DNA from: Caballeronia concitans
GTDB taxonomy: Bacteria; Pseudomonadota; Gammaproteobacteria; Burkholderiales; Burkholderiaceae
Direction of reading: 5' to 3'
Length of the DNA: 64,000 bases
NCBI RefSeq assembly: GCF_001544615.1
Contig: NZ_FCNV02000013.1
Coordinates: forward strand, 1-64,000
Part shown: piece by piece, positions 46,824 to 56,471 of the stretch
Layout of the letters: each line of letters begins with the position of its first letter
How positions within the stretch are numbered: position 1 is the stretch's first letter
Position numbers and translations under genes: made by a program
Notes under the pieces: generated by a model
Database searches by the model: none
What the model was told of the DNA's origin: nothing
Seen by the model: the letters and a program-made list of their open reading frames with translations, nothing else

Positions 46824-47597
46824 ATGGGCCGTTCGATCAACCTGGAAGGCAAGGTCGCGCTGATTACCGGCGCGTCCAGTGGACTTGGAAAGCGTTTCGC
46901 GCAGGTGCTGTCGCAGGCGGGGGCGAAGGTGGTGCTCGCCAGCCGCCGCACCGAGCGGTTGAAGGAGCTGCGCGCGGAAATCGAGGCGTCGGGCGGCGCG
47001 GCGCACGTCGTCGCGCTCGACGTGACGGATTACCAGAGCGTGAAGTCGGCGGTTGCGCACGCCGAGACGGAAGCCGGTACCATCGACATTCTCGTCAATA
47101 ATTCGGGCGTTTCGACCACGCAGAAGCTGACCGACGCCACGCCCGCCGACTTCGAATTCGTCTTCGGCACGAACGTGCGCGGTGCGTTTTTCGTCGCGCA
47201 GGAAGTGGCCAAGCGCATGATCATGCGCGGCAACGGCGCGGCGAAGCCGGCTTACCGGATCATCAACGTGGCATCGGTGGCAGGGCTGCGCGCGTTTCCG
47301 CAGATCGGCCTCTATTCGATGAGCAAGGCCGCCGTCGTGCAGATGACGAAGGCAATGGCGCTCGAATGGGGCCGCCACGGCATCAATGTCAACGCGATCT
47401 GCCCGGGTTATATCGATACCGAAATCAACCATCATCACTGGAAGACCGAGCAGGGCCAGCGGCTCGTTTCAATGCTGCCGCGACGGCGCGTCGGTTCGCC
47501 CGAGGACCTCGACGGACTCTTGCTGCTGCTCGCGGCGGACGAATCGCAGTTCATGAACGGGTCGGTGATATCGGCGGACGACGGTTTCTCGCTTTGA
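46824..47597 (+). CDS. SDR family oxidoreductase
   Basis: A 257-residue classical short-chain dehydrogenase. The Rossmann motif TGASSGLGKRFA starts near residue 14; NNSG is near residue 93; catalytic Ser is in VASVAGLRAF and the Tyr/Lys pair is in YSMSK. The ICPGYIDTEINHHHW segment fits SDRs acting on 3-hydroxyacyl or steroid-like substrates. AAGGAAG precedes ATG 46824. A thioesterase gene follows 81 bases downstream. With the divergent ETF-QO, this hints at fatty-acid or acyl-CoA metabolism, but the substrate is not readable. Confidence 0.85.
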   Translation: MGRSINLEGKVALITGASSGLGKRFAQVLSQAGAKVVLASRRTERLKELRAEIEASGGAAHVVALDVTDYQSVKSAVAHAETEAGTIDILVNNSGVSTTQKLTDATPADFEFVFGTNVRGAFFVAQEVAKRMIMRGNGAAKPAYRIINVASVAGLRAFPQIGLYSMSKAAVVQMTKAMALEWGRHGINVNAICPGYIDTEINHHHWKTEQGQRLVSMLPRRRVGSPEDLDGLLLLLAADESQFMNGSVISADDGFSL

Positions 47598-47678
47598 GCG
47601 CCGGGGCGCGCGTGCCGGGCGGCATGTGAGCGGACCTGCGCGCGACGCCTTCATTCGATACAGGAAACAACCAAGGTA

Positions 47679-48143
47679 ATGAGCAACACGAACACCCAAG
47701 CAGCCGCCGTCGACGAAACCGGCTTTCATCCCGTATTCGAAATGTCCATGCCCATCCGCTGGGGCGACATGGACGCGTTCGGCCACGTCAACAACACGGT
47801 CTATTTCCGCTACATGGAGCAGGTGCGGATTTCGTGGTTCGAGCGGCTCGGCATCGCGGGCGGCAACGGTGAGGGGCAAGGGCCGGTAATCGTCAATGCG
47901 TCGATGGAATTCTTGAAGCAGCTGCACTATCCCGGCGATGTGATCGCGCGCATGTCGGTCGGCAAGCCGGGGCGCAGCAGCTTCGATACGCGCTTCGAGC
48001 TGTATCGCGCGGACGCGCCCGGCGTGCTTTACGCGAAGGGCGCGGCAAAGGTCGTGTGGATCGAATACGCGGCGGGCAGGTCTGTGCCGATTCCGGATCT
48101 GCTGCGTCAAACCATCGAGACGGCGGCGCCCGTCGTCCAATAA
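47679..48143 (+). CDS. Acyl-CoA thioesterase (4HBT hotdog fold)
   Basis: A 154-residue single-hotdog thioesterase of the YbgC/4-hydroxybenzoyl-CoA type. The catalytic Asp lies in [23 protein letters not shown], the family hallmark at residues about 26-50; a helix and five strands follow. It would hydrolyse acyl-CoA in the cytosol. It follows the SDR gene on the same strand and converges with the PAS-LuxR gene. Chain-length preference cannot be inferred. Confidence 0.85.
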   Translation: MSNTNTQAAAVDETGFHPVFEMSMPIRWGDMDAFGHVNNTVYFRYMEQVRISWFERLGIAGGNGEGQGPVIVNASMEFLKQLHYPGDVIARMSVGKPGRSSFDTRFELYRADAPGVLYAKGAAKVVWIEYAAGRSVPIPDLLRQTIETAAPVVQ

Positions 48144-48172
48144 CAGTGCATGGCGGCGACCTCAGTTGCAGC

Positions 48173-48718
48173 TCAATTGCCAAGCAGCCGCTGAAGCAGT
48201 TCCGTCGCGTTGCCCGTGTCGTACTTGCGCATGAGGCGCGCGCGGTAGATATCGACGGTGCGCGGGCTGATATCCAGCACGCGGCCGATCTGCTTGCTCG
48301 TCTTGCCCGTCACGAGCTGCGCGGCGATTTCCCGCTCGCGCGGCGTCAACTCGATGGCGACGCGCCGCGTCGCGCTCAAATCCTCGAACGTCCACACGCC
48401 CGCTGCATGCGGCGCGGCCCGGTCCAGCGCGCGGCCGGTCACGTGGCACCAGAACAGTTCCCCGTTCGAACGCTTCATGATGCGGTCGTCGCTATACGTG
48501 CCGCGATTCGTGATGTGCGCGGCAATGCGCTCGCCGATCCGCGCGAATTCGTCGGGCGTCGGGTACAGCACTTCGAACGACTTGCCGATGAGCGCCTCGC
48601 GCTCGAAGCCGAAGATCGCGCAGAGCTGCTCGTTGCAATCCTCGACGATACGCTCGCGCGAAAGCACGAGCCCGACGGGCGCAAGGTGAAACGCGGTTTG
48701 GTAATCCAGTGCACGCAT
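48173..48718 (-). CDS. PAS-LuxR transcriptional regulator
   Basis: A 181-residue regulator with an N-terminal PAS domain (about 5-115, with [25 protein letters not shown]) and a C-terminal LuxR-type helix-turn-helix (about 120-180, [40 protein letters not shown] in part). It lacks a phospho-receiver domain, so the PAS domain itself should sense the signal, perhaps a small metabolite or redox state. It is read divergently from the CoA-transferase genes, 187 bases away, and is a candidate regulator of them. Confidence 0.82.
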   Translation of the reverse strand: MRALDYQTAFHLAPVGLVLSRERIVEDCNEQLCAIFGFEREALIGKSFEVLYPTPDEFARIGERIAAHITNRGTYSDDRIMKRSNGELFWCHVTGRALDRAAPHAAGVWTFEDLSATRRVAIELTPREREIAAQLVTGKTSKQIGRVLDISPRTVDIYRARLMRKYDTGNATELLQRLLGN

Positions 48719-48905
48719 GGGTTATGGGGCGCACGGCGGCTTCAGGAACCGACCGGCGCGGGCAATGACTTATGTATTTTTGCGTATTGTGCCGGATCGA
48801 CCGCGCAGCGTACTCTTTTCGCCATTCGAAGCGCCGCCGGAGCACATCCGCGAGGCGGCAAAAAACCGGTTTTCAGTCGGATTCACACATGGAAGGGACG
48901 AACAG

Positions 48906-49610
48906 ATGAACAAGGTCTATCCCAGCGCGAAAGAGGCGCTCGATGGCATCGTCAAGGACGGGCAGACGTTCGCCGTCGGCGGATTCGGGCTGTGCGGCAT
49001 TCCCGAAGCGCTCATCGCCGCGCTGCGCGATTCGGGCGTGAAGGACATCACCTGCATCAGCAACAACGCGGGTGTCGATGGCTTCGGGCTGGGTCTCTTG
49101 CTGGAGACGCGCCAGATCAAGAAGATGATTTCGTCGTACGTCGGCGAAAACAAGGAATTCGAGCGGCAGTATCTCGCCGGCGAACTCGAACTCGAATTCA
49201 CGCCGCAGGGCACGCTGGCCGAAAAGCTGCGTGCGGGCGGCGCGGGCATTCCGGCGTTCTTCACGAACACGGGCTACGGCACCGTGATCGCCGAAGGCAA
49301 GGAAACGCGTCAGTTCGGCGAGAACCATTACGTGCTGGAGCATTCGCTGACGGCGGATGTCGGGCTCGTGAAGGCATGGAAGGCCGACAAGTCCGGCAAT
49401 CTCATCTATCGCCGCACGGCGCGCAACTTCAATCCGATGTGCGCGATGGCCGGCAAGATCACGGTCGCGGAAGTGGAGGAGATCGTCGAAGTCGGCGAAC
49501 TCGATCCGGACGCGATCCACACGCCGGGCATCTTCGTGCAACGGCTCGTCCTCAATGCGCATCCGGAAAAGCGCATCGAACAACGCATCGTCCGCGCGAA
49601 AGGAGAATGA
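48906..49610 (+). CDS. scoA: 3-oxoacid CoA-transferase subunit A
   Basis: A 234-residue family-I CoA-transferase alpha subunit. The motif [17 protein letters not shown] is near residue 25; the [47 protein letters not shown] region is diagnostic (quoted in part only by its first and last segments). With subunit B it moves CoA from succinyl-CoA to a 3-oxoacid such as acetoacetate, for ketone-body or PHB use. GGAAGG precedes the ATG. Its stop overlaps an ATG of the B-subunit frame; the likely B start is six bases further. Confidence 0.9.
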   Translation: MNKVYPSAKEALDGIVKDGQTFAVGGFGLCGIPEALIAALRDSGVKDITCISNNAGVDGFGLGLLLETRQIKKMISSYVGENKEFERQYLAGELELEFTPQGTLAEKLRAGGAGIPAFFTNTGYGTVIAEGKETRQFGENHYVLEHSLTADVGLVKAWKADKSGNLIYRRTARNFNPMCAMAGKITVAEVEEIVEVGELDPDAIHTPGIFVQRLVLNAHPEKRIEQRIVRAKGE

Positions 49611-49612
49611 CC

Positions 49613-50254
49613 ATGGCTTGGAATCGTGACCAAATGGCCGCGCGCGCGGCGAAGGAACTGCAGGACGGCTTCTATGTGAACCTCGGCATCGGCTTGCCGA
49701 CGCTCGTCGCCAATCACGTGCCGGCGGGCGTCGAAGTGTGGCTCCAGTCGGAAAACGGGCTGCTCGGCATCGGGCCGTCGCCGTATGAAGACGAAGTCGA
49801 CGCCGATCTCATCAACGCCGGCAAGCAGACGGTGACGACGCTGCCGGGCTCGTCGATCTTTTCGTCGGCGGATTCGTTCGCGATGATCCGCGGCGGCCAC
49901 ATCAACCTGGCGATCCTCGGCGCGATGCAGATCAGCAAGACGGGCGATCTCGCCAACTGGATGATCCCTGGCAAGATGATCAAGGGCATGGGCGGCGCGA
50001 TGGACCTCGTCGCGGGCGTGAAGCGCGTCGTCGTGCTGATGGAGCACGTCGCCAAGGGCGACCAGCACAAGATTCTCGAAGAATGTACGCTGCCGCTGAC
50101 GGGCGTGGGCGTCGTGGATCGCATCATCACGGACCTCGGCGTGATCGACGTCACTGAAAACGGGCTGAAGCTCGTCGAACTGGCGGAGGGCGTGACCGTC
50201 GAGGAAATTCAGCGCAAGACGGGCGCGCCGCTCGATGTCAGCAGCGTGAGCTGA
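49613..50254 (+). CDS. scoB: 3-oxoacid CoA-transferase subunit B
   Basis: A 213-residue beta subunit of the same enzyme. It contains [17 protein letters not shown], the catalytic Glu in [13 protein letters not shown], and [13 protein letters not shown]. The start at 49613 is favoured because AGGAG (49601-49605) sits seven bases before it, whereas an in-frame ATG at 49607 lies only one base from that site. It is translated together with scoA. A hairpin terminator follows about 25 bases later. Confidence 0.9.
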   Translation: MAWNRDQMAARAAKELQDGFYVNLGIGLPTLVANHVPAGVEVWLQSENGLLGIGPSPYEDEVDADLINAGKQTVTTLPGSSIFSSADSFAMIRGGHINLAILGAMQISKTGDLANWMIPGKMIKGMGGAMDLVAGVKRVVVLMEHVAKGDQHKILEECTLPLTGVGVVDRIITDLGVIDVTENGLKLVELAEGVTVEEIQRKTGAPLDVSSVS

Positions 50255-50279
50255 TACGGCTGCGGTCAGGAAGCGAATG

Positions 50280-50315
50280 AAGCGGGCGAGGCTGGGAGGC
50301 TTCGCCCGCTTTGCT
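50280..50315 (+). terminator. Terminator after scoB
   Basis: AAGCGGGCGA pairs with TCGCCCGCTT around a 12-base loop, followed by a T-rich tail. Confidence 0.75.
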
Positions 50316-50443
50316 TTTGGCGTGCTTCGGGCTTAATGCCGGCGTGCTTCGGGTGCACAGCGCATCGTCCGTTCGGCTAACGTACGGCCGGCTTCGCGCC
50401 GGGCGCTTTACAATCGTCTCGATACCTTCCACGAGGAAACCTC

Positions 50444-51364
50444 ATGAGCGCATCCATCGTTGCCGAAGCATCGCCCTATAAGCTCGACGCACCGCGCCAG
50501 CGCTTCGTGCAATGCGCGAGCCCGGCGGGATTGCATCGGGTGGCCTACACCGAATGGGGCGATCCGGCGAATCCGCGCGTGCTGCTGTGCGTGCACGGCC
50601 TGACGCGTTCGGGGCGCGATTTCGACGCCGTCGCGAAAGCGTTCGCGAGCGAGTATCGCGTGGTGTGTCCGGACGTCGCCGGGCGCGGGCTGTCGGACTG
50701 GCTCGCGGACTCGCGCTATTACGGCGTCGCGCAGTACGTGGCGGACATGGTCACGCTGATCGCGCGCCTGAACGTGGAAACGGTCGACTGGTTCGGCACG
50801 TCGATGGGCGGACTCATCGGCATGGCGCTGGGCGGCCTGCCGAATACGCCGATCCGCAAAATGCTGCTGAACGATGTCGGCCCGCATATCGAGCCGGTTG
50901 CGCTCGAACGCATTCGCAGCTATCTCGGCAAGCCGGCGCGTTTCGCATCGCTCGATGAAGGCGTGCGGCATGCAGCGGCGCTCGCGGCGTCGTTCGGCCC
51001 GCTCACCGACGAGGAATGGACCAGCATCAACACGCCGCTTTTGCACGAGCGCGACGGCGCGTGGACTTTCCGCTACGACCCCGGCATCGCCGCGCCGTTT
51101 TCCGCGAGCACGGAGGAGCAGAACGCCGCGGGCGAGGCGTTCATGTGGCGCTCGATCGCGTCCATTGCGACGCCGGTGCTCGTCGTGCGCGGCGAGCATT
51201 CGGATCTGCTCTCGCGCGAGACGGTGCAAAAGATGGTGGAGGCGGGGCAGGCCGTATCGAGTGTCGAAGTGCCCAACGCGGGCCACGCGCCGGCTTTTCT
51301 CGCGGACGAACAGATCGCCATCGCGCGGGCGTTCTTTCTCGAAAAGAATGTCAGCGGGGCATAA
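50444..51364 (+). CDS. Alpha/beta hydrolase
   Basis: A 306-residue alpha/beta-hydrolase. The HG motif is LLCVHGLTRSGRDFD near residue 50, the nucleophile Ser is in GTSMGGLIGMALG near residue 125, the acid is in GEHSDLLS, and the His is in NAGHAPAF near 285. The sequence fits the epoxide-hydrolase/lipase-like group used on aromatic or acyl esters, but the substrate is unknown. It begins 190 bases after scoB behind a terminator, so it has its own promoter; RidA follows on the same strand after 62 bases. Confidence 0.82.
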   Translation: MSASIVAEASPYKLDAPRQRFVQCASPAGLHRVAYTEWGDPANPRVLLCVHGLTRSGRDFDAVAKAFASEYRVVCPDVAGRGLSDWLADSRYYGVAQYVADMVTLIARLNVETVDWFGTSMGGLIGMALGGLPNTPIRKMLLNDVGPHIEPVALERIRSYLGKPARFASLDEGVRHAAALAASFGPLTDEEWTSINTPLLHERDGAWTFRYDPGIAAPFSASTEEQNAAGEAFMWRSIASIATPVLVVRGEHSDLLSRETVQKMVEAGQAVSSVEVPNAGHAPAFLADEQIAIARAFFLEKNVSGA

Positions 51365-51426
51365 TATTGGGCTGAGCGCCTGACGCTCTATCCCGTTTTG
51401 CATCTTTTGAAAGGATCGATATACAC

Positions 51427-51780
51427 ATGGCAGTCACTCGTCATCACGTCGGCGCACGGCTTTCCGAGATCGCGATTCACAACGGCACGGTGTATCTCGC
51501 CGGGCAGATCGCCGAGGACACGAACCAGGACATCACGGGTCAGACGCGTGAAGTGCTGGGCCACATCGACCGTTTGCTGGAAGAAGCGAACAGCGACAAG
51601 TCGCATCTGCTGTCCGTGCAGATCTACGTGTCGGACATGGTTCACTTCGCCGGCATGAACGCGGTGTGGGATGCGTGGGTCGCGCCGGGCAACACGCCGC
51701 CGCGCGCCACGGTCGAAGCGAAGCTCGCCAATCCCGATTGCCTCGTTGAAGTCGTCGTCGTGGCCGCGCAGCGCAGCTAA
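51427..51780 (+). CDS. RidA family protein
   Basis: A 117-residue YjgF/YER057c/UK114-type protein. Motifs are NGTVYLAGQIAEDT (residues about 18-32), the helix QTREVLGHIDRLLEEANSDK, and PPRATVEAKLANPDCLVEVVV with the conserved Arg that holds the substrate carboxylate. RidA deaminates reactive enamine/imine intermediates made by PLP enzymes, such as 2-aminoacrylate. It forms a trimer in the cytosol. This one is a shorter, subfamily-type member and may not be the main housekeeping RidA. Confidence 0.82.
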   Translation: MAVTRHHVGARLSEIAIHNGTVYLAGQIAEDTNQDITGQTREVLGHIDRLLEEANSDKSHLLSVQIYVSDMVHFAGMNAVWDAWVAPGNTPPRATVEAKLANPDCLVEVVVVAAQRS

Positions 51781-51816
51781 GTCGCCGTTGAACCGATAGC
51801 AGTTGGCTTTATCCGC

Positions 51817-54039
51817 ATGACCGAGACCGCCGTCCCCGCCGAAACGCTGCCGGAGCCGTCCATCGACGACGCGCTCGCGTTCGTGCGCGAGCACGCGAAG
51901 GACGCGCGGGTCTCGACGGGCGAATTGCTGGCGGATCACGCCGCCGGCACCGCGCGCATCATGCAAACGCTCAACGTCGATCCGCACGCGGTCGCCGCCG
52001 CGGCGCTGTTCGTCCTCGCACCGCACCTCGACGATCCAGACAAGACGATCGGCGAACGCTTCGGGCCGGAAGTGCAGCGGCTCGTCGGCGATGTCCGCAA
52101 GCTCCTTCGTCTGGGATCGGTCAGTTCGCGCGCGACGCTAGCGGCCCTGCCGGAGAACACGCGCGATGCGCAGGCGGCGCGGCGCGCGCAGGTCGAGGCG
52201 CTGCGCAAGATGCTGCTCGCGTTCGCGCAGGATATTCGCGTGGTGCTGATTCGCCTCGCGTCGCGTTTGCAGACGTTGCGGTATCACGCCTCGCACAAGA
52301 TCGAGCCGTCGCCCGACGTGCCGCGCGAGACGCTCGAAATCTATGCGCCGCTCGCCAATCGGCTCGGCATCTGGCAACTCAAGTGGGAACTCGAGGACCT
52401 GTCGTTCCGCTTCGAGGATCCCGCCACGTACAAGCGCATCGCGAAGCTGCTCGACGAGAAGCGCGTCGAGCGGGAATCGTACGTGACCGAGGCCATCGCG
52501 CGGCTGCAAAAGGAACTGGACACCGCGCATATCAAGGCCGAAGTGAGCGGCCGGCCCAAGCACATCTACAGCATCTGGAAGAAGATGCGCGGCAAGCATC
52601 TCGATTTCTCCGAGTTGAACGACGTGCGCGCGTTTCGGGTGATCGTCGGGGACATCAAGGATTGCTACACGGTGCTCGGCATCGTACATAACCTGTGGCA
52701 GCCGGTGCCGCGCGAGTTCGACGACTACATCTCGCGGCCCAAGCCGAACGGCTACAAGTCGCTGCATACGGTCGTCGTCGGCGACGATGGCCGGGCCTTC
52801 GAAGTCCAGATTCGCACGCAGGAAATGCATCAGTTCGCCGAGTACGGCGTGGCTGCGCACTGGCGTTACAAGGAAGCGGGCGCGCGCGGCTACGCGGGCC
52901 AGGTGACGGCGAACGAGAAATACGACGAGAAGATTGCGTGGCTGCGCCAGCTTCTCGCATGGAAAGACGACGTCGAAGGCGAGCCGCCGGGCTGGCAGCA
53001 TTTGCGCGACGCCACGCTCGACGACGACCATATCTACGTGCTGACGCCGCAGGCGCGCGTGATCGCGTTGCCGCAAGGCGCGACGGCCGTGGATTTCGCG
53101 TATCACCTGCATAGCGAGCTGGGGCATCGCTGCCGGGGCGCGCGTGTCGACGGCGCGATGGTCCCGCTCAATACGCCGCTCCAGAACGGCCAGACGGTCG
53201 AGATCATCGCGGTGAAGGAGGGCGGGCCGTCGCGCGACTGGCTTAATCCGCAGCTCGGCTACATGCACAGCCCGCGCGCGCGGCAGAAGGTGCGCGCATG
53301 GTTCAACGCGGTGGATGCGGCCGAGAACGTCGCGCAGGGCCGGGCGATCGTCGAAAAGACGCTGCAGCGCGAAGGCAAGACGTCCGTCAATCTGGATCAG
53401 CTCGCGGCGAAGCTCGGCTTCAAGGCGCCGGAAGATCTGTACGCCGTCGTCGCGAAGGACGAGTTCAGCGTGCGCAATATCGAGCACGCACTCTCGGAAG
53501 CGCCGCCGCCAGCGCCGGAGCCCGAAGCGCCCGCGCAATTCGAAAAGCGCAGCAGCGGGCAGAGCGTGGCGCAAGGCGCGTCGACGGGCGTGCTGGTCGT
53601 CGGCGTCGATGCGTTGCTGACGCAGCTCGCGCGCTGCTGCCGTCCGGCGCCGCCCGACCCGATCGCGGGCTTCGTCACGCGCGGCAAGGGCATGTCGATT
53701 CATCGAACCGACTGCACGACCTTCCAGCGCATGGCGCAGCGTTCGCCCGAGCGCGTGCTGCACACCACATGGTCCGCCGAAGTGATGAACGGGCGCGGCT
53801 CGTCGGTGTATCCGGTCGATCTTTCGGTGGAGTCGGCGGATCGGCAAGGCCTTTTGCGCGACATCTCCGAAGTGTTCGCGCGCGAAAAGATCAACGTGGT
53901 CGGCGTGAAGAGCCAGAGCCGGCGGAATATCGCGTATATGCAGTTCACGGTCGAGGTGTCGAACTCGGCGCAGATTCAGCGCGCCTGCACGCTGCTGGCA
54001 GAAGTGCAGGGCGTGATTCGCGCATCGCGGCGTGCATGA
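51817..54039 (+). CDS. relA: RelA (p)ppGpp synthetase
   Basis: A 740-residue RelA/SpoT homologue. The N-terminal hydrolase domain lacks the HD metal motif (the equivalent stretch reads ALFVLAPHLDD), and the synthetase has EFDDYISRPKPNGYKSLHT with the acidic EXDD form seen in synthetase-only RelA. TGS (about 390-455), a conserved Cys pair (RCCRP), and a C-terminal ACT domain (about 665-738) follow. It makes (p)ppGpp from ATP and GTP/GDP when uncharged tRNA is in the ribosomal A site. A separate SpoT must lie elsewhere. tRNA-Val follows downstream. Confidence 0.93.
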   Translation: MTETAVPAETLPEPSIDDALAFVREHAKDARVSTGELLADHAAGTARIMQTLNVDPHAVAAAALFVLAPHLDDPDKTIGERFGPEVQRLVGDVRKLLRLGSVSSRATLAALPENTRDAQAARRAQVEALRKMLLAFAQDIRVVLIRLASRLQTLRYHASHKIEPSPDVPRETLEIYAPLANRLGIWQLKWELEDLSFRFEDPATYKRIAKLLDEKRVERESYVTEAIARLQKELDTAHIKAEVSGRPKHIYSIWKKMRGKHLDFSELNDVRAFRVIVGDIKDCYTVLGIVHNLWQPVPREFDDYISRPKPNGYKSLHTVVVGDDGRAFEVQIRTQEMHQFAEYGVAAHWRYKEAGARGYAGQVTANEKYDEKIAWLRQLLAWKDDVEGEPPGWQHLRDATLDDDHIYVLTPQARVIALPQGATAVDFAYHLHSELGHRCRGARVDGAMVPLNTPLQNGQTVEIIAVKEGGPSRDWLNPQLGYMHSPRARQKVRAWFNAVDAAENVAQGRAIVEKTLQREGKTSVNLDQLAAKLGFKAPEDLYAVVAKDEFSVRNIEHALSEAPPPAPEPEAPAQFEKRSSGQSVAQGASTGVLVVGVDALLTQLARCCRPAPPDPIAGFVTRGKGMSIHRTDCTTFQRMAQRSPERVLHTTWSAEVMNGRGSSVYPVDLSVESADRQGLLRDISEVFAREKINVVGVKSQSRRNIAYMQFTVEVSNSAQIQRACTLLAEVQGVIRASRRA

Positions 54040-54101
54040 ACGGCTTTTCGCGAGAAAGTGAATGGATCAGCGAATCTTTTTCGTTTGATTGTTCAGAACA
54101 C

Positions 54102-54130
54102 TTGCCAAGATTCGAAAAGCTCCATATAAT
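54102..54130 (+). promoter_or_regulatory. Promoter of tRNA-Val
   Basis: TTGCCA and a perfect TATAAT are separated by 17 bases. The transcript would start about five bases before the tRNA. Confidence 0.75.
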
Positions 54131-54142
54131 CTCACTTCTTTC

Positions 54143-54219
54143 AGGCTCGTAGCTCAGCTGGTTAGAGCACCACCTTGACATGGTGGGGGTCGTTGGTTCG
54201 AGTCCAATCGAGCCTACCA
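54143..54219 (+). tRNA. tRNA-Val (GAC)
   Basis: A 77-base cloverleaf with encoded CCA. The acceptor stem is AGGCTCG with CGAGCCT. The anticodon loop reads TTGACAT between CCACC and GGTGG, giving GAC, which decodes GUC and GUU. The D arm is AGCTCAGCTGGTTAGAGC and the T arm GGTTCGAGTCC. It has its own promoter and lies between relA and thrS. Confidence 0.95.
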
Positions 54220-54399
54220 ACGAAAACGAAACCTCGGCGAATTTTTGGTTCACGAAGTTTCACTCCGCAAAAGCGCTTCGGCGCTAAAGGCGAACAGCGA
54301 AATGGCACTTCGAACGTTGACCGAAACAAATTCGGAGCGACGCTAGTCGAGGACCTCTTTCGCCTTCTGCCCTTTATATTGCGGTATGTGTGAAAAGTG
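54220..54399. other. Structured intergenic segment after tRNA-Val
   Basis: About 180 bases of lower GC than the surroundings. It contains a perfect AGCGC-TTCG-GCGCT hairpin (54272-54285), whose UUCG loop is extra-stable in RNA, but no T run after it. No ORF looks real. It may be tRNA trailer or the start of the thrS leader. Confidence 0.4.
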
Positions 54400-54435
54400 A
54401 ATGCGGCCCCTCGATAGCGGGGCCGCATTTTTTTT
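54400..54435 (+). terminator. Terminator upstream of thrS
   Basis: AATGCGGCCCC pairs with GGGGCCGCATT around a 6-base loop, followed by eight T. It can end the tRNA-Val transcript, or act as a leader terminator for thrS, which starts 80 bases later. Confidence 0.85.
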
Positions 54436-54516
54436 GCCCCTCGTTTCTATCGACGATATCGCGGGGCAGTGCTTAGTCGAACTCGCCAGGCCTCTGCCGG
54501 CGTCTTGGAGAACGAA

Positions 54517-56424
54517 ATGGTTTCGGTACGTTTGCCTGATGGGTCGGTCCGCCAATACGATCACCCGGTGACCGTCGCGGAAGTCGCGGCATCGATCGGG
54601 GCGGGCTTGGCCAAGGCGGCGCTCGCCGGCAAGCTCAATGGCGAACTCGTCGATACCTCGTACCTCATCGACCGCGATTCGTCGCTCGCTATCGTCACGG
54701 ACAAGGATCCGGAAGGCGTCGATGTCGTTCGTCACTCCACCGCGCACCTTCTGGCCTACGCGGTCAAGGACCTGTTTCCCGAAGCGCAGGTGACCATCGG
54801 CCCGGTCATCGACAACGGTTTCTATTACGACTTCTCGTACAACCGTCCCTTCACGCCCGAAGATCTCGAAAAGATCGAGAAGCGCATGCAGGAACTGGCG
54901 CAGAAGAACGAGCCGGTGTCGCGTCGCGTCGTGTCGCGCGATGAGGCGGTCGAGTATTTCAAGAGCATCGGCGAGGCGTATAAGGCCGAAATCATCCAGT
55001 CGATCCCGGAAAGCGACGAGATTCGCCTGTATTCGCACGGCAATTTCATCGATCTGTGCCGCGGCCCGCACGTGCCGTCCACCGGCAAGCTGAAGGTCTT
55101 CAAGCTGATGAAGGTCGCGGGCGCGTACTGGCGCGGCGATTCGAAGAACGAGCAGCTTCAGCGCATCTACGGCACCGCCTGGACCAAGAAGGAAGACCAG
55201 GACGCCTATCTGCACATGCTCGAGGAAGCCGAGAAGCGCGATCACCGCAAGCTCGGCAAGCAGCTCGACCTGTTCCACCTGCAGGACGAAGCGCCGGGCA
55301 TGGTGTTCTGGCATCCGAAGGGCTGGTCGCTGTGGCAGCAGGTCGAGCAATACATGCGCCGCCGCGTGAACGAGGCCGGCTATCTGGAGATCAAGACTCC
55401 GATGGTCATGGACCGTTCGCTGTGGGAAGCCTCGGGCCACTGGCAGAACTATCGTGAAAACATGTTCACGACCGAATCGGAAAAGCGCGACTACGCGATC
55501 AAGCCGATGAATTGCCCCGGTCACGTGCAGGTGTTCAATCACGGCCTGCGTTCGTATCGCGACCTGCCGCTGCGTTACGCGGAATTCGGCTCGTGCCATC
55601 GGAACGAGCCGTCGGGCGCGCTGCACGGGCTGATGCGCGTGCGCGGTTTCGTTCAGGACGACGCTCACATCTTCTGCACCGAAGACCAGTTCATTCAGGA
55701 GTCGATCGCGTTCAACACGCTCGCGATGAGCGTGTACAAAGACTTCGGCTTCGACCAGATTGCCATCAAACTGTCGCTGCGGCCCGAGCAGCGCGCCGGC
55801 ACCGACGAAACCTGGGATCGCGCGGAGCAGGGTCTGCGTGAAGCGCTGACCGCGTGCGGGCTGGAATGGGAAGAACTTGCGGGCGAAGGCGCGTTCTACG
55901 GTCCGAAGATCGAATATCACATCAAGGACGCGCTCGGCCGTTCGTGGCAATGCGGCACGCTGCAGCTCGACATGGTGCTGCCGGAGCGGCTTGGCGCCGA
56001 GTATGTGGCGGAAGACAACAGCCGCCGCCGTCCGGTCATGCTCCACCGTGCAATCGTCGGCTCGATGGAGCGTTTCCTCGGCATTCTGATCGAGCACCAC
56101 GCCGGTGCAATGCCGCCTTGGCTCGCGCCGGTGCAGGCAGTCGTGCTCAATATTGCGGAAAGTCAGTCGGAATATGCTGCTTCTTTGGCCCAATCGTTGC
56201 AAAAACAAGGGCTTAGAGTTGAGAGCGATTTGCGCAACGAGAAGATTAGCTATAAAATACGCGAGCACACGCTGCAAAAGGTTCCGTATTTGCTAGTTGT
56301 CGGGGACAAGGAGCGTGAGGCGCAAACCGTAGCCGTGCGTGCTCGTGGCGGTGTCGATCTGGGTGTCATGCCGGTCGACGCATTCCTCGAACGTCTGCAG
56401 CAGGAAGTGCGGGCGTTCAAGTAA
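54517..56424 (+). CDS. thrS: Threonyl-tRNA synthetase
   Basis: A complete 635-residue class-II synthetase that charges tRNA-Thr. Order: TGS domain (1-61), editing domain with [11 protein letters not shown] (near 75) and [15 protein letters not shown], catalytic core with [12 protein letters not shown] (zinc Cys) and [19 protein letters not shown], and the C-terminal anticodon-binding domain (about 540-635). The editing site removes serine from tRNA-Thr. The start ATG 54517 gives the standard length; GGAG lies upstream. It heads the thrS-infC-rpmI-rplT block. Confidence 0.96.
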   Translation: MVSVRLPDGSVRQYDHPVTVAEVAASIGAGLAKAALAGKLNGELVDTSYLIDRDSSLAIVTDKDPEGVDVVRHSTAHLLAYAVKDLFPEAQVTIGPVIDNGFYYDFSYNRPFTPEDLEKIEKRMQELAQKNEPVSRRVVSRDEAVEYFKSIGEAYKAEIIQSIPESDEIRLYSHGNFIDLCRGPHVPSTGKLKVFKLMKVAGAYWRGDSKNEQLQRIYGTAWTKKEDQDAYLHMLEEAEKRDHRKLGKQLDLFHLQDEAPGMVFWHPKGWSLWQQVEQYMRRRVNEAGYLEIKTPMVMDRSLWEASGHWQNYRENMFTTESEKRDYAIKPMNCPGHVQVFNHGLRSYRDLPLRYAEFGSCHRNEPSGALHGLMRVRGFVQDDAHIFCTEDQFIQESIAFNTLAMSVYKDFGFDQIAIKLSLRPEQRAGTDETWDRAEQGLREALTACGLEWEELAGEGAFYGPKIEYHIKDALGRSWQCGTLQLDMVLPERLGAEYVAEDNSRRRPVMLHRAIVGSMERFLGILIEHHAGAMPPWLAPVQAVVLNIAESQSEYAASLAQSLQKQGLRVESDLRNEKISYKIREHTLQKVPYLLVVGDKEREAQTVAVRARGGVDLGVMPVDAFLERLQQEVRAFK

Positions 56425-56471
56425 GTCACTCGCAGCGCGGCTTGTTTTTTCATTTTTAGAGGAAACGTAAC

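Noticed and set aside
53945-54253. Minus-strand ORF crossing tRNA-Val
   Set aside because: It is a translation of the antisense of tRNA-Val, a common spurious call.
54143-54435. Possible integrated element at tRNA-Val
   Set aside because: No integrase, no duplicated tRNA end and less than 300 bases to thrS.
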